A stretch of DNA of 64,000 nucleotides from CAZPQV01 sp964588705 (lineage in GTDB: Bacteria; Bacteroidota; Bacteroidia; Flavobacteriales; Weeksellaceae): the NCBI GenBank assembly GCA_964588705.1, contig CAZPQV010000004.1, positions 1 through 64,000 on the forward strand, given 5' to 3'. The notes beneath the pieces are model-generated. The model worked only from the letters and a program-made list of their open reading frames with translations. It had not been told where the DNA came from and did no database searches. The position numbers and the translations under genes were made by a program. Shown here piece by piece: positions 32,836 to 41,402 of the stretch (the first letter of the stretch is position 1; each line of letters opens with the position of its first letter).

Positions 32836-33178
32836 ATGAATCCTCTTAATGAATACTTCCTTCGCCAACCGGAACCGTACAGGAGCACCCTTCTTTTTCT
32901 AAAAGATTATATTCTAAATTCTGACGAGGATATTACTTTGGGCTTAAGTTTTGGCCTGCCTTTTTTTTAAGTACAAAGGAAAAATGTTCTGTTTTTTTAA
33001 TTATCATAAAAAATACAAACAGTACTACATCAGCTTTAACAAAGGCAATGAGCTAAATTTTCCGGAACTGTTGCAGGAAGACAGAAAACTCTTTAAAATT
33101 CTTTTGCTTGACGAAAATCAAGACCTTCCGCTTGAACTTATTGCCGAAATCATGGGCGACATCAAGAAGAAAATCTAA
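32836..33178 (+). pseudogene. DUF1801-like small protein, frameshifted at an 8-T run
   Basis: From the ATG at 32836 the frame reads MNPLNEYFLRQPEPYRSTLL and on to SFGLPFF, then hits TAA at 32968. If the run of eight T at 32961-32968 had seven, the frame would continue smoothly as KYKGKMFCFFNYHKKYKQYYISFNKG to the stop at 33176-33178, giving a protein of about 113 residues. The PFFKYKGKMFCFF segment and length fit the DUF1801 / YdhG-like fold (small iron-chaperone frataxin-like relatives). Homopolymer miscount or a slip-prone switch could explain it. The gene lies 14 bases after the ABC exporter. Confidence 0.7.
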
Positions 33179-35314
33179 TTATTTAAAAATACTTCCCAGG
33201 AAATTACCAATCTCAGCAAAATCATCCGGATTGTTATATCCACGTTTGTATTTCTGAATCTGAACCACCTGTTCCTCTTGAAGATGCGGATAAATTAACA
33301 GGTAATTTTTATCATTAAAATTATTGTCAAGATACAACGGAACATTCTGCATTTCTGATAAATATGATTTCATTCCTCGTTTTGCCATCATCAGGATTAA
33401 CGCTTCGTCATCTTTCATTTTTTCTGCAATTTTTGGCAGCTCATTCCAGTTTCTGAAAATAATGAATTCAGCATCTACGGTTGCTTTTTTCTTAATATTT
33501 TCAAGCATCTTAATGGTATTTTCACCTGTGTAGAAAATTGTTTTAGCACCTGAATTTTTAGCAATATTCCATATTCTGAGCAAGGCCTGGTAGAATCCCG
33601 GTTCTTTATGAGAATTTTCAGGAATCACCGCGTGGAAAACTGTAACTGTCGAGATTGGCTGTGCCGCGTGATACACCAAAACATTGGCAGAATTATTATT
33701 CAAATAACCGTTGTAAAGATTATAAACAAACGATGAAGAAAAGCCTTTTTCGCGGTCAACACCAATAATCAGATCGGTAATTTTATGCTCTTTTATTTCA
33801 TTACTGATTCCATTGATGATGTCCGTATCATGGCGTTTCAAAGTATTCAGGGTTAAATCAGCGGCGGCAGAGACATTTGCTGCCGTTTCGAGCAGTTTTT
33901 CTGCAGCTTTTTCTGAAGATTCGCCGGCGTTTTCATTAATGATATTCAGTGCGTAAACCTGATCTGTGTTTTTCTTCGATTTTGCTAAAAGTGCAAGGTT
34001 CACCATTGGTTCAACCGTATCTAAATAGTTGACAGCAAGTAGTATTTTTTCTTCACCATCTTTATCGTCAGGCAGGTTTTCTGCACTTTCCTTTTCTGCA
34101 ATTTTCACTGCACTTTTTTGAGTAACAAATGATGAAATCGTACACGACACTAAAATCATCAGAATACTACCGTTCAGCACGCTTTCGTTCAATAATCTTA
34201 TCGGTTCACCGGTTGCTGTTTCGCCAATAATTACATTATATCCTACCATTACCGCCGCAAGCGTCGCTGCTGCCGAAGCGGATGAAAGTCCGAAAATCAG
34301 TTTCCCTTCGTCATTGGTAAGACGGAATGTTTTTCGGGTGAGAATGGCAGCCAAATATTTACCCAAAAGCGCAAGAATAGTCATGGTAAGCGCCACTTTT
34401 ATCGTCTCAAAATCTTTAATAAATGCTTTGAAATCGATAATCATCCCAACACTGATAAGGAAAAACGGAATGAATATGGCGTTTCCAATAAAATCAATCC
34501 TGTTCATAAGTGAAGAGGTGTGCGGAATCAGTCGGTTCAACGCAAGGCCGGCAAGGAAAGCACCGATAATCGCCTCAACACCGGCAAGTTCTGCGAAAAG
34601 TCCGGCAAGGTAAATCATCACCATTACGAAAATGAAATGAGAAACTTTATCTTCTACATTTTTGAAAAACCAACGTCCAACGATAGGAAAACCAATCAGA
34701 ACAACGGCTCCAAAAACAACGATTGAAATTGATATTTTAGTCCAGAAAGCAGAAGTTACTTCACCCTGGGCCATTCCCACAATCACGGCTAAAACCAAAA
34801 GCGCAAGGATGTCCGTAATTACCGTTCCGCCCACCGTAATGTTCACTGCACGGTTTTTTGAAATACCATGCTGGCTCACCAATGGATAGGAAATAAGCGT
34901 ATGAGATGAGAAAATACTCGCAAACAAAATTGAAATCATCCAATTGAAACCAAGGAAATAATGCCCCGCCAAAATTCCAAATGAAAACGGTAGAAGGAAT
35001 GTGTAGAGCCCAAATGTTGCACTTTTCCATTTGTTTTTCTTGAATTCGTTCAGATCAATTTCAAGACCGGCCAAAAACATTATGAACAGCAAACCGGTCG
35101 TTCCTATAACTACAACGCTCGAATCACGTGGAAGAATATTGAATCCGTTTGGCCCCATCACAGCCCCGGCAATAATCAGCCCGATGAGGTGCGGAACTTT
35201 TATTTTGTTCAGTAAGATCGGTGCAAAAAGGATGATAACGAGAATCACCAAAAACTTCAGAACCGGATCTTCAATTGGGAATGTGAAATGCGATGCGCTA
35301 AGAATCGTCAGCAT
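33179..35314 (-). CDS. CPA2-family cation:proton antiporter with C-terminal Usp-like domain
   Basis: The 711-residue protein has an N-terminal membrane domain of about twelve helices (residues 10-405). It carries the CPA2 features PHLIGLIIAGAVMGPNGFNIL near 45 and LAGLFAELAGVEAIIGAFLAGLALNRLIP near 238-266. The C-terminal 300 residues are soluble: EEKILLAVNYLDTVEPMVNLALLAKSKKNTDQVYALNI begins a universal-stress-protein-like region that may sense nucleotides. Relatives export Na+ or K+ in exchange for protons at the inner membrane. The ion is not predictable. It lies 6 bases downstream of a lipoprotein gene on the same strand, so the two are probably cotranscribed. Confidence 0.85.
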   Translation of the reverse strand: MLTILSASHFTFPIEDPVLKFLVILVIILFAPILLNKIKVPHLIGLIIAGAVMGPNGFNILPRDSSVVVIGTTGLLFIMFLAGLEIDLNEFKKNKWKSATFGLYTFLLPFSFGILAGHYFLGFNWMISILFASIFSSHTLISYPLVSQHGISKNRAVNITVGGTVITDILALLVLAVIVGMAQGEVTSAFWTKISISIVVFGAVVLIGFPIVGRWFFKNVEDKVSHFIFVMVMIYLAGLFAELAGVEAIIGAFLAGLALNRLIPHTSSLMNRIDFIGNAIFIPFFLISVGMIIDFKAFIKDFETIKVALTMTILALLGKYLAAILTRKTFRLTNDEGKLIFGLSSASAAATLAAVMVGYNVIIGETATGEPIRLLNESVLNGSILMILVSCTISSFVTQKSAVKIAEKESAENLPDDKDGEEKILLAVNYLDTVEPMVNLALLAKSKKNTDQVYALNIINENAGESSEKAAEKLLETAANVSAAADLTLNTLKRHDTDIINGISNEIKEHKITDLIIGVDREKGFSSSFVYNLYNGYLNNNSANVLVYHAAQPISTVTVFHAVIPENSHKEPGFYQALLRIWNIAKNSGAKTIFYTGENTIKMLENIKKKATVDAEFIIFRNWNELPKIAEKMKDDEALILMMAKRGMKSYLSEMQNVPLYLDNNFNDKNYLLIYPHLQEEQVVQIQKYKRGYNNPDDFAEIGNFLGSIFK

Positions 35315-35320
35315 AAAAAT

Positions 35321-35881
35321 TTACCTTAAAAGTTCAATGGAAAACTTGGAAACACACGACTGATTTACCTGAACTTCTCTCGTTCCTGAAAGTTTGCCTG
35401 GTTCTACAGTGGTGAAATTTAATTTTAAATCGAGGCGTTTCTCAGGGCTTTCGCTGGTGTGTTTCATCACTAACGTTGCGCCTTCAAATTTTCCCTTATA
35501 AACCCTTACCGTTCCGGATTTATTAAGGTTTTTTGCTATGATTTCACCATTCAATTCAGAAACTTCCCAATCGTCGATTCGTGTATCACCCACGACATAA
35601 TCCTGACAATTCGATTCTGTGCAGACAATTTTACCTTTCCATTCACCCATAATTAACGCAGCTAAAGGATTTACCGCAGTTGAATCCTGAGCAGAAGCAA
35701 TGCTGTCGCGAAGTTTTAGCAAAGACTGATATTCAGCTTCTTTTAAGGCTAAAGATTTTTCTTTTTCAAGCAGTGCCTGTTCTTTCAGCGTAATGGCGTC
35801 CTGTTTACTTTTTTCGTCAGTACAGGACATAAAAACTAAGAAAACGGCGAAAATTGTGAACAGTGGCTTGAATAGATTCAT
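35321..35881 (-). CDS. Putative lipoprotein of unknown function
   Basis: The 186-residue protein has a lipoprotein signal (FAVFLVFMSC, Cys near residue 20), a coiled-coil segment rich in Lys/Glu/Leu (about 27-60, KEQALLEKEKSLALKEAEYQ), and a C-terminal beta-rich domain containing two separated cysteines (CTESNCQDY) and a third near the end. No enzyme motif is seen. It may anchor in the inner or outer membrane. Close spacing to the antiporter gene (6 bases) suggests a functional link that cannot be specified. Confidence 0.7.
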   Translation of the reverse strand: MNLFKPLFTIFAVFLVFMSCTDEKSKQDAITLKEQALLEKEKSLALKEAEYQSLLKLRDSIASAQDSTAVNPLAALIMGEWKGKIVCTESNCQDYVVGDTRIDDWEVSELNGEIIAKNLNKSGTVRVYKGKFEGATLVMKHTSESPEKRLDLKLNFTTVEPGKLSGTREVQVNQSCVSKFSIELLR

Positions 35882-35912
35882 ATGAAAAACTTTTGGTTAC
35901 AAAATACAAAAA

Positions 35913-35940
35913 AATCCGGAAATCGAAAGAAATCCGGATT
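35913..35940 (-). terminator. Terminator downstream of the psd unit
   Basis: AATCCGGAAAT pairs with AAATCCGGATT allowing small mismatches at the loop, with an A run on its left that is a T run on the minus strand. Confidence 0.75.
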
Positions 35941-35964
35941 GTGTTATTGTTAGAAAACAGACTT

Positions 35965-36618
35965 TTAATTTTTCAATTTGGCAATTACATCGATGCCACC
36001 GGTCGTTTTATCACCGATTTTGCAAAGAATTTCGGTATCGAGTGGTAGGAAAACATCCATTCTCGATCCGAATTTGATAAATCCGAACTCGTGCCCGGCT
36101 TTTGCAGAATCACCTTCGTTGCAGTAGAAAACAATTCTTCTGGCTACATAACCTGCAATCTGTCGGAAAAGAACTTTATGGTTCGTTAAACTTTCAACGG
36201 CAACTGTTGTTCTTTCGTTTTCGGTTGAAGATTTTTCGTGCCATGCTACAAGATATTTCCCGGGATGATATTTCTTGTAAATCACCTTTCCTGAAACCGG
36301 ATAACGGCAAATGTGAACATTGAGCGGAGACATAAAAATGGAAACCTGAATTGCTTTTTCTTTCAAAAATTCGTCTTCTTCCACTTCTTTTATCATCACC
36401 ACTTTTCCGTCAACAGGGGCAATAATGTTTTCTTTGTGATCCAAAATATCACGGTCGGGAACACGGAAAAACCAAAATACCAAGCCGTAAATAATCAGTA
36501 ACGGAATGATGATTAACAGCGACCATTCCTTCAGGAAATAAACTGCAAGAAACGCAATCACTGCGAACAGAACGCTCGCAACGATGATGGTGCCTTTGGA
36601 TTCTTTATGAAGTTTCAT
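35965..36618 (-). CDS. psd: Phosphatidylserine decarboxylase proenzyme
   Basis: The 217-residue protein is the short type of PSD. Two hydrophobic segments lie at residues 10-50. The soluble part shows PVDGKVVMIKE near 68-78, VSIFMSPLNVHICRYP near 92-107 with its conserved His, and FIKFGSRMDVFLP near 185, in which the Gly-Ser bond is cut to make the pyruvoyl group from Ser. It converts phosphatidylserine to phosphatidylethanolamine at the inner membrane. It lies 7 bases downstream of cdsA, which makes CDP-diacylglycerol, so the two genes encode consecutive parts of phospholipid synthesis; the PS synthase gene is not in view. Confidence 0.93.
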   Translation of the reverse strand: MKLHKESKGTIIVASVLFAVIAFLAVYFLKEWSLLIIIPLLIIYGLVFWFFRVPDRDILDHKENIIAPVDGKVVMIKEVEEDEFLKEKAIQVSIFMSPLNVHICRYPVSGKVIYKKYHPGKYLVAWHEKSSTENERTTVAVESLTNHKVLFRQIAGYVARRIVFYCNEGDSAKAGHEFGFIKFGSRMDVFLPLDTEILCKIGDKTTGGIDVIAKLKN

Positions 36619-36625
36619 AGTATGA

Positions 36626-37489
36626 TTAAATCAGGTTTTCTAAAATAAAATACAAATATACGACCGGAGCGCAGATAATAAAACTGTCTAAACGGTCGAG
36701 AATTCCGCCGTGGCCGGGGATGATGTTTCCGCTGTCTTTTACACCGAAAGTTCTTTTCAGTTGGCTTTCAACCAAATCTCCGACCGGTGCAAAAATGGAT
36801 ACAAGCAGTCCTATCACCATCCAATTCCCGCGAAGTCCGGGATAATATTTCTCAATGAAAAAACCTAAAATTAAGGTTAAAATAACGCCGCCTGCGAAAC
36901 CTTCCCAAGTCTTTTTTGGAGAGATTGTGGGAGCCATTTTATGCTTGCCGAACATTCTTCCGCTGAAATAAGCAAATGAATCACTGGACCAGATCAGGAT
37001 GAAAACCATAAAGGCTTCCAAGGTGAAAGTTCCGTCGCTGAAAGATGGCAATGCCAATGCAAAACCGAAAGTCAGAGCAACATAAATTACTGTAAATATC
37101 AGCTTGCCACTGTCTACCAATAGTTCTTTAGTAAATCTGAACAGCGTTACGCAAATAATCAGAATCAATAAAAGTGACATTAAATCTGAAAAATTCGGCT
37201 CATAAGTAAAGCTTTGAGAAAAATATCTTTTAGAAAAAAGATAGAAAACATATAACGAAGCAGGATAAACAAGCCATCGTTCCCAACCTCGTCCAAAATC
37301 CATAATGCGGATGCATTCCCAGGTTCCGGCAATCACAAAAAATACGATTAATCCGTAATAAAGTTGAAACTGTTTTACGTCCGGAAAAATTTTCCCAATA
37401 AAGTCTGCTCCGAGTGGAGTGGTACAAAGGACGATTACAAGTCCATAAATGAATCCCGAAATTAGTCTTTGAAGTAGATTTTTATCCAA
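36626..37489 (-). CDS. cdsA: Phosphatidate cytidylyltransferase (CDP-diacylglycerol synthase)
   Basis: The 287-residue protein has about eight membrane helices. The C-terminal signature runs from SQLKRTFGVKDSGNIIP to HGGILDRLDS near residues 240-265, which is the CdsA family signature with its metal and substrate residues. It makes CDP-diacylglycerol from phosphatidate and CTP for all phospholipid headgroups. It lies between the LUD gene upstream (37 bases) and psd downstream (7 bases) on one strand, so a multi-gene unit is likely. Confidence 0.95.
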   Translation of the reverse strand: MDKNLLQRLISGFIYGLVIVLCTTPLGADFIGKIFPDVKQFQLYYGLIVFFVIAGTWECIRIMDFGRGWERWLVYPASLYVFYLFSKRYFSQSFTYEPNFSDLMSLLLILIICVTLFRFTKELLVDSGKLIFTVIYVALTFGFALALPSFSDGTFTLEAFMVFILIWSSDSFAYFSGRMFGKHKMAPTISPKKTWEGFAGGVILTLILGFFIEKYYPGLRGNWMVIGLLVSIFAPVGDLVESQLKRTFGVKDSGNIIPGHGGILDRLDSFIICAPVVYLYFILENLI

Positions 37490-37525
37490 AATTTTCAGTT
37501 TAATAAAAATAAAAGCCCGATGATA

Positions 37526-38107
37526 TTAGTCTTCGAGCAAAAGTAAGAAAAGTTTGGTATTGTCTTTATTCTGGGTGTCGAGCTTCGACTGACTTCCACT
37601 GATGGAAGTAAGATTCTTAAGAGTTCCCCTGCGTTTTACCTTGCTCATGGCGTCGCCCAAATTGGTAACGATTTGCGAAACGTTGGCCATAATGATAATC
37701 TTTTCCGGCAGTCTCGAGGAATGGTAGTGCAGAATATTGTTGTGCGAAAGCATGATTCTTCCGTCGTATGCAATAAGATATTCGCAAGTGATGAATGCTG
37801 CATCGTTAAAAAGTTCGAGGTCTTTGGTGTAAGGAACTTTCACTACATCAAGGAAGTTTTTCAGATCTTCGTCGCAGCAAAACACCGAATTGATGCCTTC
37901 GATTTTTATAATCTGATTGAGAACCTGCAGAGCTTCAGCTTCATCCTGGCAATAATTGAAGAATCCTCCGGAGTGTGTGAACAATTGGGCAAACTTATAA
38001 TCGAGGTCAGCGTTTTTCAACTGGTCTCCAAGTTTTACCAAATCATTATCGTCATCAACTTCCGGATGATTTAAAATTTTACCAACAAATTTTCTGAATA
38101 AACTCAA
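37526..38107 (-). CDS. LUD-domain (LutC/YkgG-like) protein
   Basis: The 193-residue protein is a single LUD domain. The recognisable parts are ITCEYLIAYDGRIMLSH near 106-122, then IIMANVSQIVTNLGDAMSKV near 137-156. LUD proteins take part in lactate utilisation (LutC) in some bacteria, but the partner LutA/LutB genes are absent, and in flavobacteria the gene is typically linked to the ftsH-cdsA-psd region as here. A conserved role beside FtsH is possible; none is proved. It has its own -7 box. Confidence 0.75.
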   Translation of the reverse strand: MSLFRKFVGKILNHPEVDDDNDLVKLGDQLKNADLDYKFAQLFTHSGGFFNYCQDEAEALQVLNQIIKIEGINSVFCCDEDLKNFLDVVKVPYTKDLELFNDAAFITCEYLIAYDGRIMLSHNNILHYHSSRLPEKIIIMANVSQIVTNLGDAMSKVKRRGTLKNLTSISGSQSKLDTQNKDNTKLFLLLLED

Positions 38108-38138
38108 TTTTTTGTTCTTAGATTAGATTATATTAACA

Positions 38139-38146
38139 CAAAAATA
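38139..38146 (-). promoter_or_regulatory. -7 promoter box of the LUD gene
   Basis: On the minus strand this reads TATTTTTG, 31 bases upstream of the ATG. Confidence 0.5.
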
Positions 38147-38168
38147 GAAAATATATTTTATTGAAAAA

Positions 38169-38207
38169 CAAATCCTGACTTAATTCTTTACATTAAATCA
38201 GGATTTG
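38169..38207 (-). terminator. Terminator of ftsH
   Basis: CAAATCCTGA and TCAGGATTTG form a 10-bp stem around a longer loop that can also pair TTAAT with ATTAA, followed by T residues on the minus strand. Confidence 0.75.
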
Positions 38208-38212
38208 TTTGA

Positions 38213-40189
38213 TTATTCTTTTTCAGCACCTTCAGGATTCAGAACGTTACCGTGATCTTCAGGATTGTCAATCCCCGAAACCGGATGCTCTGTAAGTTCA
38301 GGGTCCCATGCCCTCTGACCGAAAATTTCCTCAAGATCTTCACGGAAGATTACTTCTTTTTCGAGCAGTTTAGTCGCTAAAGCATCCAGTTTTTCGCGGT
38401 TGTCTCTTAGGATCTGAAGAGCTCTCTGATATTGAGTTTCGATGATTCCCGAGATTTCCTGATCGATTACTTTCGCCGTTTCTTCGGAGTAAGGTTTCCC
38501 AAAACTGTACTCGCTCTGCCCCGAACTGTCGTAGTAAGAAATGTTTCCTACTTTGTCGTTTAGTCCGTAGATTGTAACCATGGCCTGCGCCTGTTTTGTA
38601 ACTCTTTCCAAGTCGGAAAGTGCACCGGTAGAAATATTTCCGAAAACAGCTTCTTCAGCTGCTCTACCTCCAAGCGTGGCACAGATCTCGTCGCTCATTT
38701 GCTCCGTAGTTGTTAAAGATCTCTCTTCCGGTAAATACCATGCAGCGCCAAGTGAACGCCCTCTCGGAACGATGGTTACTTTCAGAAGCGGCGCTGCGTG
38801 CTCCACAAGCCAAGAAATGGTTGCATGACCGGCTTCGTGATAAGCCACACGTCTCTTTTCAGAAGGTTTAATGGCTTTATTTTTCTTTTCAAGACCTCCG
38901 ATAATTCTGTCAACAGCATCCAGGAAATCCTGTTTTGTAACAGAATCGTGATTGTTTCTTGCCGCAATTAAAGCAGCTTCGTTACATACGTTTGCGATAT
39001 CAGCACCGCTAAATCCGGGAGTTTGTTTTGAAAGAAAATCTCTGTCAACATCCGGGCTCAGTTTAATTTTAGCTAAATGAACATCAAAAATCTGACGTCT
39101 CTCGTGCAATTCCGGCAGATCTACATAAATCGAACGGTCGAAACGTCCGGCTCTCATCAATGCTTTATCCAAAATATCAGCACGGTTGGTTGCTGCCATT
39201 ACAATAACGTTGGTATCAGTACCGAAACCGTCCATTTCGGTCAGTAGTTGGTTCAGCGTATTTTCTCTTTCGTCGTTTCCGCCGGTGATGTTTCCTCTGC
39301 CTCTCGCTCTACCGATCGCATCAATTTCATCAATGAAAATAATTGCAGGAGATTTTGCTTTTGCCTGTGCAAATAAATCTCTTACTCTGGAGGCACCAAC
39401 ACCCACAAACATCTCCACAAAATCAGAACCTGAAAGTGAGAAGAACGGTACTTTTGCTTCGCCGGCAACGGCTTTCGCCAATAATGTTTTACCGGTTCCC
39501 GGAGGCCCTACCAGAAGAACTCCTTTCGGGATTTTACCTCCAAGTTTGGTGTATTTTTCTGAATTTTTCAGGAAATCTACCACTTCCTGAACCTCTTCTT
39601 TTGCACCTTCCAATCCGGCAACATCTTTAAAAGTTACCTGAATTTTTTCTTTCTCATCAAACAGTTTAGCACGGGATTTTCCGATTGAGAAAATCTGTCC
39701 GCCGGGACCTCCGCCACCGCCACCCATTCTTCTGAACAGGAAGAAATAGAATAAACCAAGCACTGCAACCCAAATAAGGATGGTGAAAATAAGTTCTCCG
39801 AATGGACTTTTGCCCATCCCGAATTCCATTTTTGTTGCGATATTTGGATTGGTCTTTTTCAGTTCGTTATATCTTTCCTGGAAAAGTTTCAGGTCTCCGT
39901 ATGTAAATGAGTAATCTGCTCCCGGCTGAAGTTCCAAAGCCGCGAACGGAGAGTTGTCTTTTTTGTTTTTTACAAGTTCATTTTTTGCCGCCTGCGTAAG
40001 GAAAACATCTGCCTTGTCGATGTCTTTAAACACCATTACCTCCTGCACTTTGCCTTCCTGCACTAACTGATAAAACTGCTCCTCATCTATCTTTGCGCCT
40101 TCTGTGTTCGAAAGCATGGGCTGCAGAAAGAGGAAAAGTATTACCGCTATCGCAATTGGAAAAAACCAGTTAAATCCTTTATTGTTCAT
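38213..40189 (-). CDS. ftsH: ATP-dependent zinc metalloprotease FtsH
   Basis: The 658-residue protein has a first membrane helix (residues 8-24), a periplasmic domain, a second helix (about 132-152) followed by a glycine-rich linker, the AAA+ domain with Walker A LLVGPPGTGKTLLAK near 225-239, Walker B IIFIDEIDAIG near 282 and the second-region-of-homology Arg in RAGRFDRSIYVD, and the protease domain with the zinc site YHEAGHATISW near 447-457. It digests membrane proteins and short-lived regulators from the inner membrane. rsfS lies 43 bases upstream and should share its transcript. Confidence 0.97.
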   Translation of the reverse strand: MNNKGFNWFFPIAIAVILFLFLQPMLSNTEGAKIDEEQFYQLVQEGKVQEVMVFKDIDKADVFLTQAAKNELVKNKKDNSPFAALELQPGADYSFTYGDLKLFQERYNELKKTNPNIATKMEFGMGKSPFGELIFTILIWVAVLGLFYFFLFRRMGGGGGGPGGQIFSIGKSRAKLFDEKEKIQVTFKDVAGLEGAKEEVQEVVDFLKNSEKYTKLGGKIPKGVLLVGPPGTGKTLLAKAVAGEAKVPFFSLSGSDFVEMFVGVGASRVRDLFAQAKAKSPAIIFIDEIDAIGRARGRGNITGGNDERENTLNQLLTEMDGFGTDTNVIVMAATNRADILDKALMRAGRFDRSIYVDLPELHERRQIFDVHLAKIKLSPDVDRDFLSKQTPGFSGADIANVCNEAALIAARNNHDSVTKQDFLDAVDRIIGGLEKKNKAIKPSEKRRVAYHEAGHATISWLVEHAAPLLKVTIVPRGRSLGAAWYLPEERSLTTTEQMSDEICATLGGRAAEEAVFGNISTGALSDLERVTKQAQAMVTIYGLNDKVGNISYYDSSGQSEYSFGKPYSEETAKVIDQEISGIIETQYQRALQILRDNREKLDALATKLLEKEVIFREDLEEIFGQRAWDPELTEHPVSGIDNPEDHGNVLNPEGAEKE

Positions 40190-40232
40190 TATCTTTTGTC
40201 TTACGTGTTAAGAGATTTCTCTTCTGTTTTTA

Positions 40233-40601
40233 TTAAAGTTGGTTTTCAATTTCTGTGATTTTTGCATCTCCCCAAAGCTCTTCGATGTCGTAATATGAGC
40301 GGGTTTCTCTTTGGAAGATGTGTACAACTACCGATACAAAATCCATCAGAATCCATAAAGCTGTTTCGGTTCCCTCTACATGCCAAGGACGTTCTTTAAG
40401 ATCGTTTCGTGTTTTTTTCTCGATGTTTCCTGCGATGGCGTTTACCTGTGTGTTGGAGTTTCCGCTGCAGATGATGAAAGTTTCTGCTACTGAGTTTTCA
40501 ATATTGGAAAGGTCAAATATTTTGATGTCTTCACCTTTTGTATCTTGTATCGCGTCAACGATTGTATCGATTAATTGTTGTTTTTGTGTATTTTTACTCA
40601 T
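40233..40601 (-). CDS. rsfS: Ribosomal silencing factor RsfS
   Basis: The 122-residue protein belongs to the RsfS/Iojap family, which binds ribosomal protein L14 on the 50S subunit and stops subunit joining when nutrients are scarce. The conserved TFIICSGNSNTQVNAIAGNIEKK lies near 36-58, and WILMDFVSVVVHIF near 82-95 with the DFVSVVVHIF stretch is typical. It heads the unit rsfS-ftsH, divergent from birA. Confidence 0.93.
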   Translation of the reverse strand: MSKNTQKQQLIDTIVDAIQDTKGEDIKIFDLSNIENSVAETFIICSGNSNTQVNAIAGNIEKKTRNDLKERPWHVEGTETALWILMDFVSVVVHIFQRETRSYYDIEELWGDAKITEIENQL

Positions 40602-40622
40602 TCAATGAAATAGGTTAATCTG

Positions 40623-40630
40623 CAAATTTA
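40623..40630 (-). promoter_or_regulatory. -7 promoter box of rsfS-ftsH
   Basis: On the minus strand this reads TAAATTTG, 21 bases upstream of the rsfS ATG. Confidence 0.55.
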
Positions 40631-40688
40631 TCGTTTTTGTTTCATTTAAATCTGATATTTAGCCTTTTAAAGTTATAAAGTTTTCTTA

Positions 40689-41402
40689 ATGTTTCCACTT
40701 TTTTATATAAATGAATGCCTTTCTACCAATGATGATATTATCAATTATTTGAAAGAATATGGCGAAAACCTTGCACTTTATACATTTAACCAAACGAAAG
40801 GAAAAGGACAATATGGAAACACTTGGGAATCACCTGTCAATCAGAATCTTGCTTATAGTTTGGCTTTAAAAAGCACTGAATCTCAGCTGTCCGATAGTTT
40901 ATTCAATTTCTGTACCGCTGTTATTCTAAGGCGTTTTCTTGACAAATTGACCCGAAAAGAAGTGGACATAAAGTGGCCGAACGATATGATCCTAAACGGT
41001 AAAAAGATTTCAGGAATGCTGATTGAAAAAAAGAAAGTTGGAGGAGAAATTCATTTCATTATTGGAATCGGAATTAATGTATTGCAGACCGATTTCAGGC
41101 ACTTACCCAAAGCAGGCTCGCTGTTTACGCAGACAGGAATTGAATTTGACTTAAAGGATTTTACCGAAAAACTTCACTCAGAACTTTCAGAAGGTTATCT
41201 TTCAATGAGGTCTGAAGATGAGATTTTAGAAGAGTTTAATGCGTATTTATTCAGAAAGGATAAAATTTCGGTTTTTGAAAAAGAGGGTGTGCGACAAAAT
41301 GGCATAATAAAATATGCTGACAAAAGTGGTTTTCTGTGGATTGATTTGGAAAATGAAGGTCTACAGAAATTTTATCACAAAGAAATTGAACTTCTCTACT
41401 GA
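40689..41402 (+). CDS. birA: Biotin--[acetyl-CoA-carboxylase] ligase, monofunctional
   Basis: The 237-residue protein has the biotin protein ligase catalytic domain: TFNQTKGKGQYGNTWESP near 33-50 (the GRGxxGxxW-like adenylate loop reads GKGQYGNTW), WPNDMILNGKKISGMLIEKK near 98-117 with the catalytic Lys, and IGIGINV near 128. There is no N-terminal winged-helix domain, so it attaches biotin to carboxylases but should not act as the biotin repressor. The final codons overlap the convergent LptF/G-type gene by 7 bases. Confidence 0.92.
   Translation: MFPLFYINECLSTNDDIINYLKEYGENLALYTFNQTKGKGQYGNTWESPVNQNLAYSLALKSTESQLSDSLFNFCTAVILRRFLDKLTRKEVDIKWPNDMILNGKKISGMLIEKKKVGGEIHFIIGIGINVLQTDFRHLPKAGSLFTQTGIEFDLKDFTEKLHSELSEGYLSMRSEDEILEEFNAYLFRKDKISVFEKEGVRQNGIIKYADKSGFLWIDLENEGLQKFYHKEIELLY

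Noticed and set aside
35321..35881. Coiled-coil lipoprotein as part of an antiporter complex
   Set aside because: Only proximity supports it; no shared motif or known complex was recognised.
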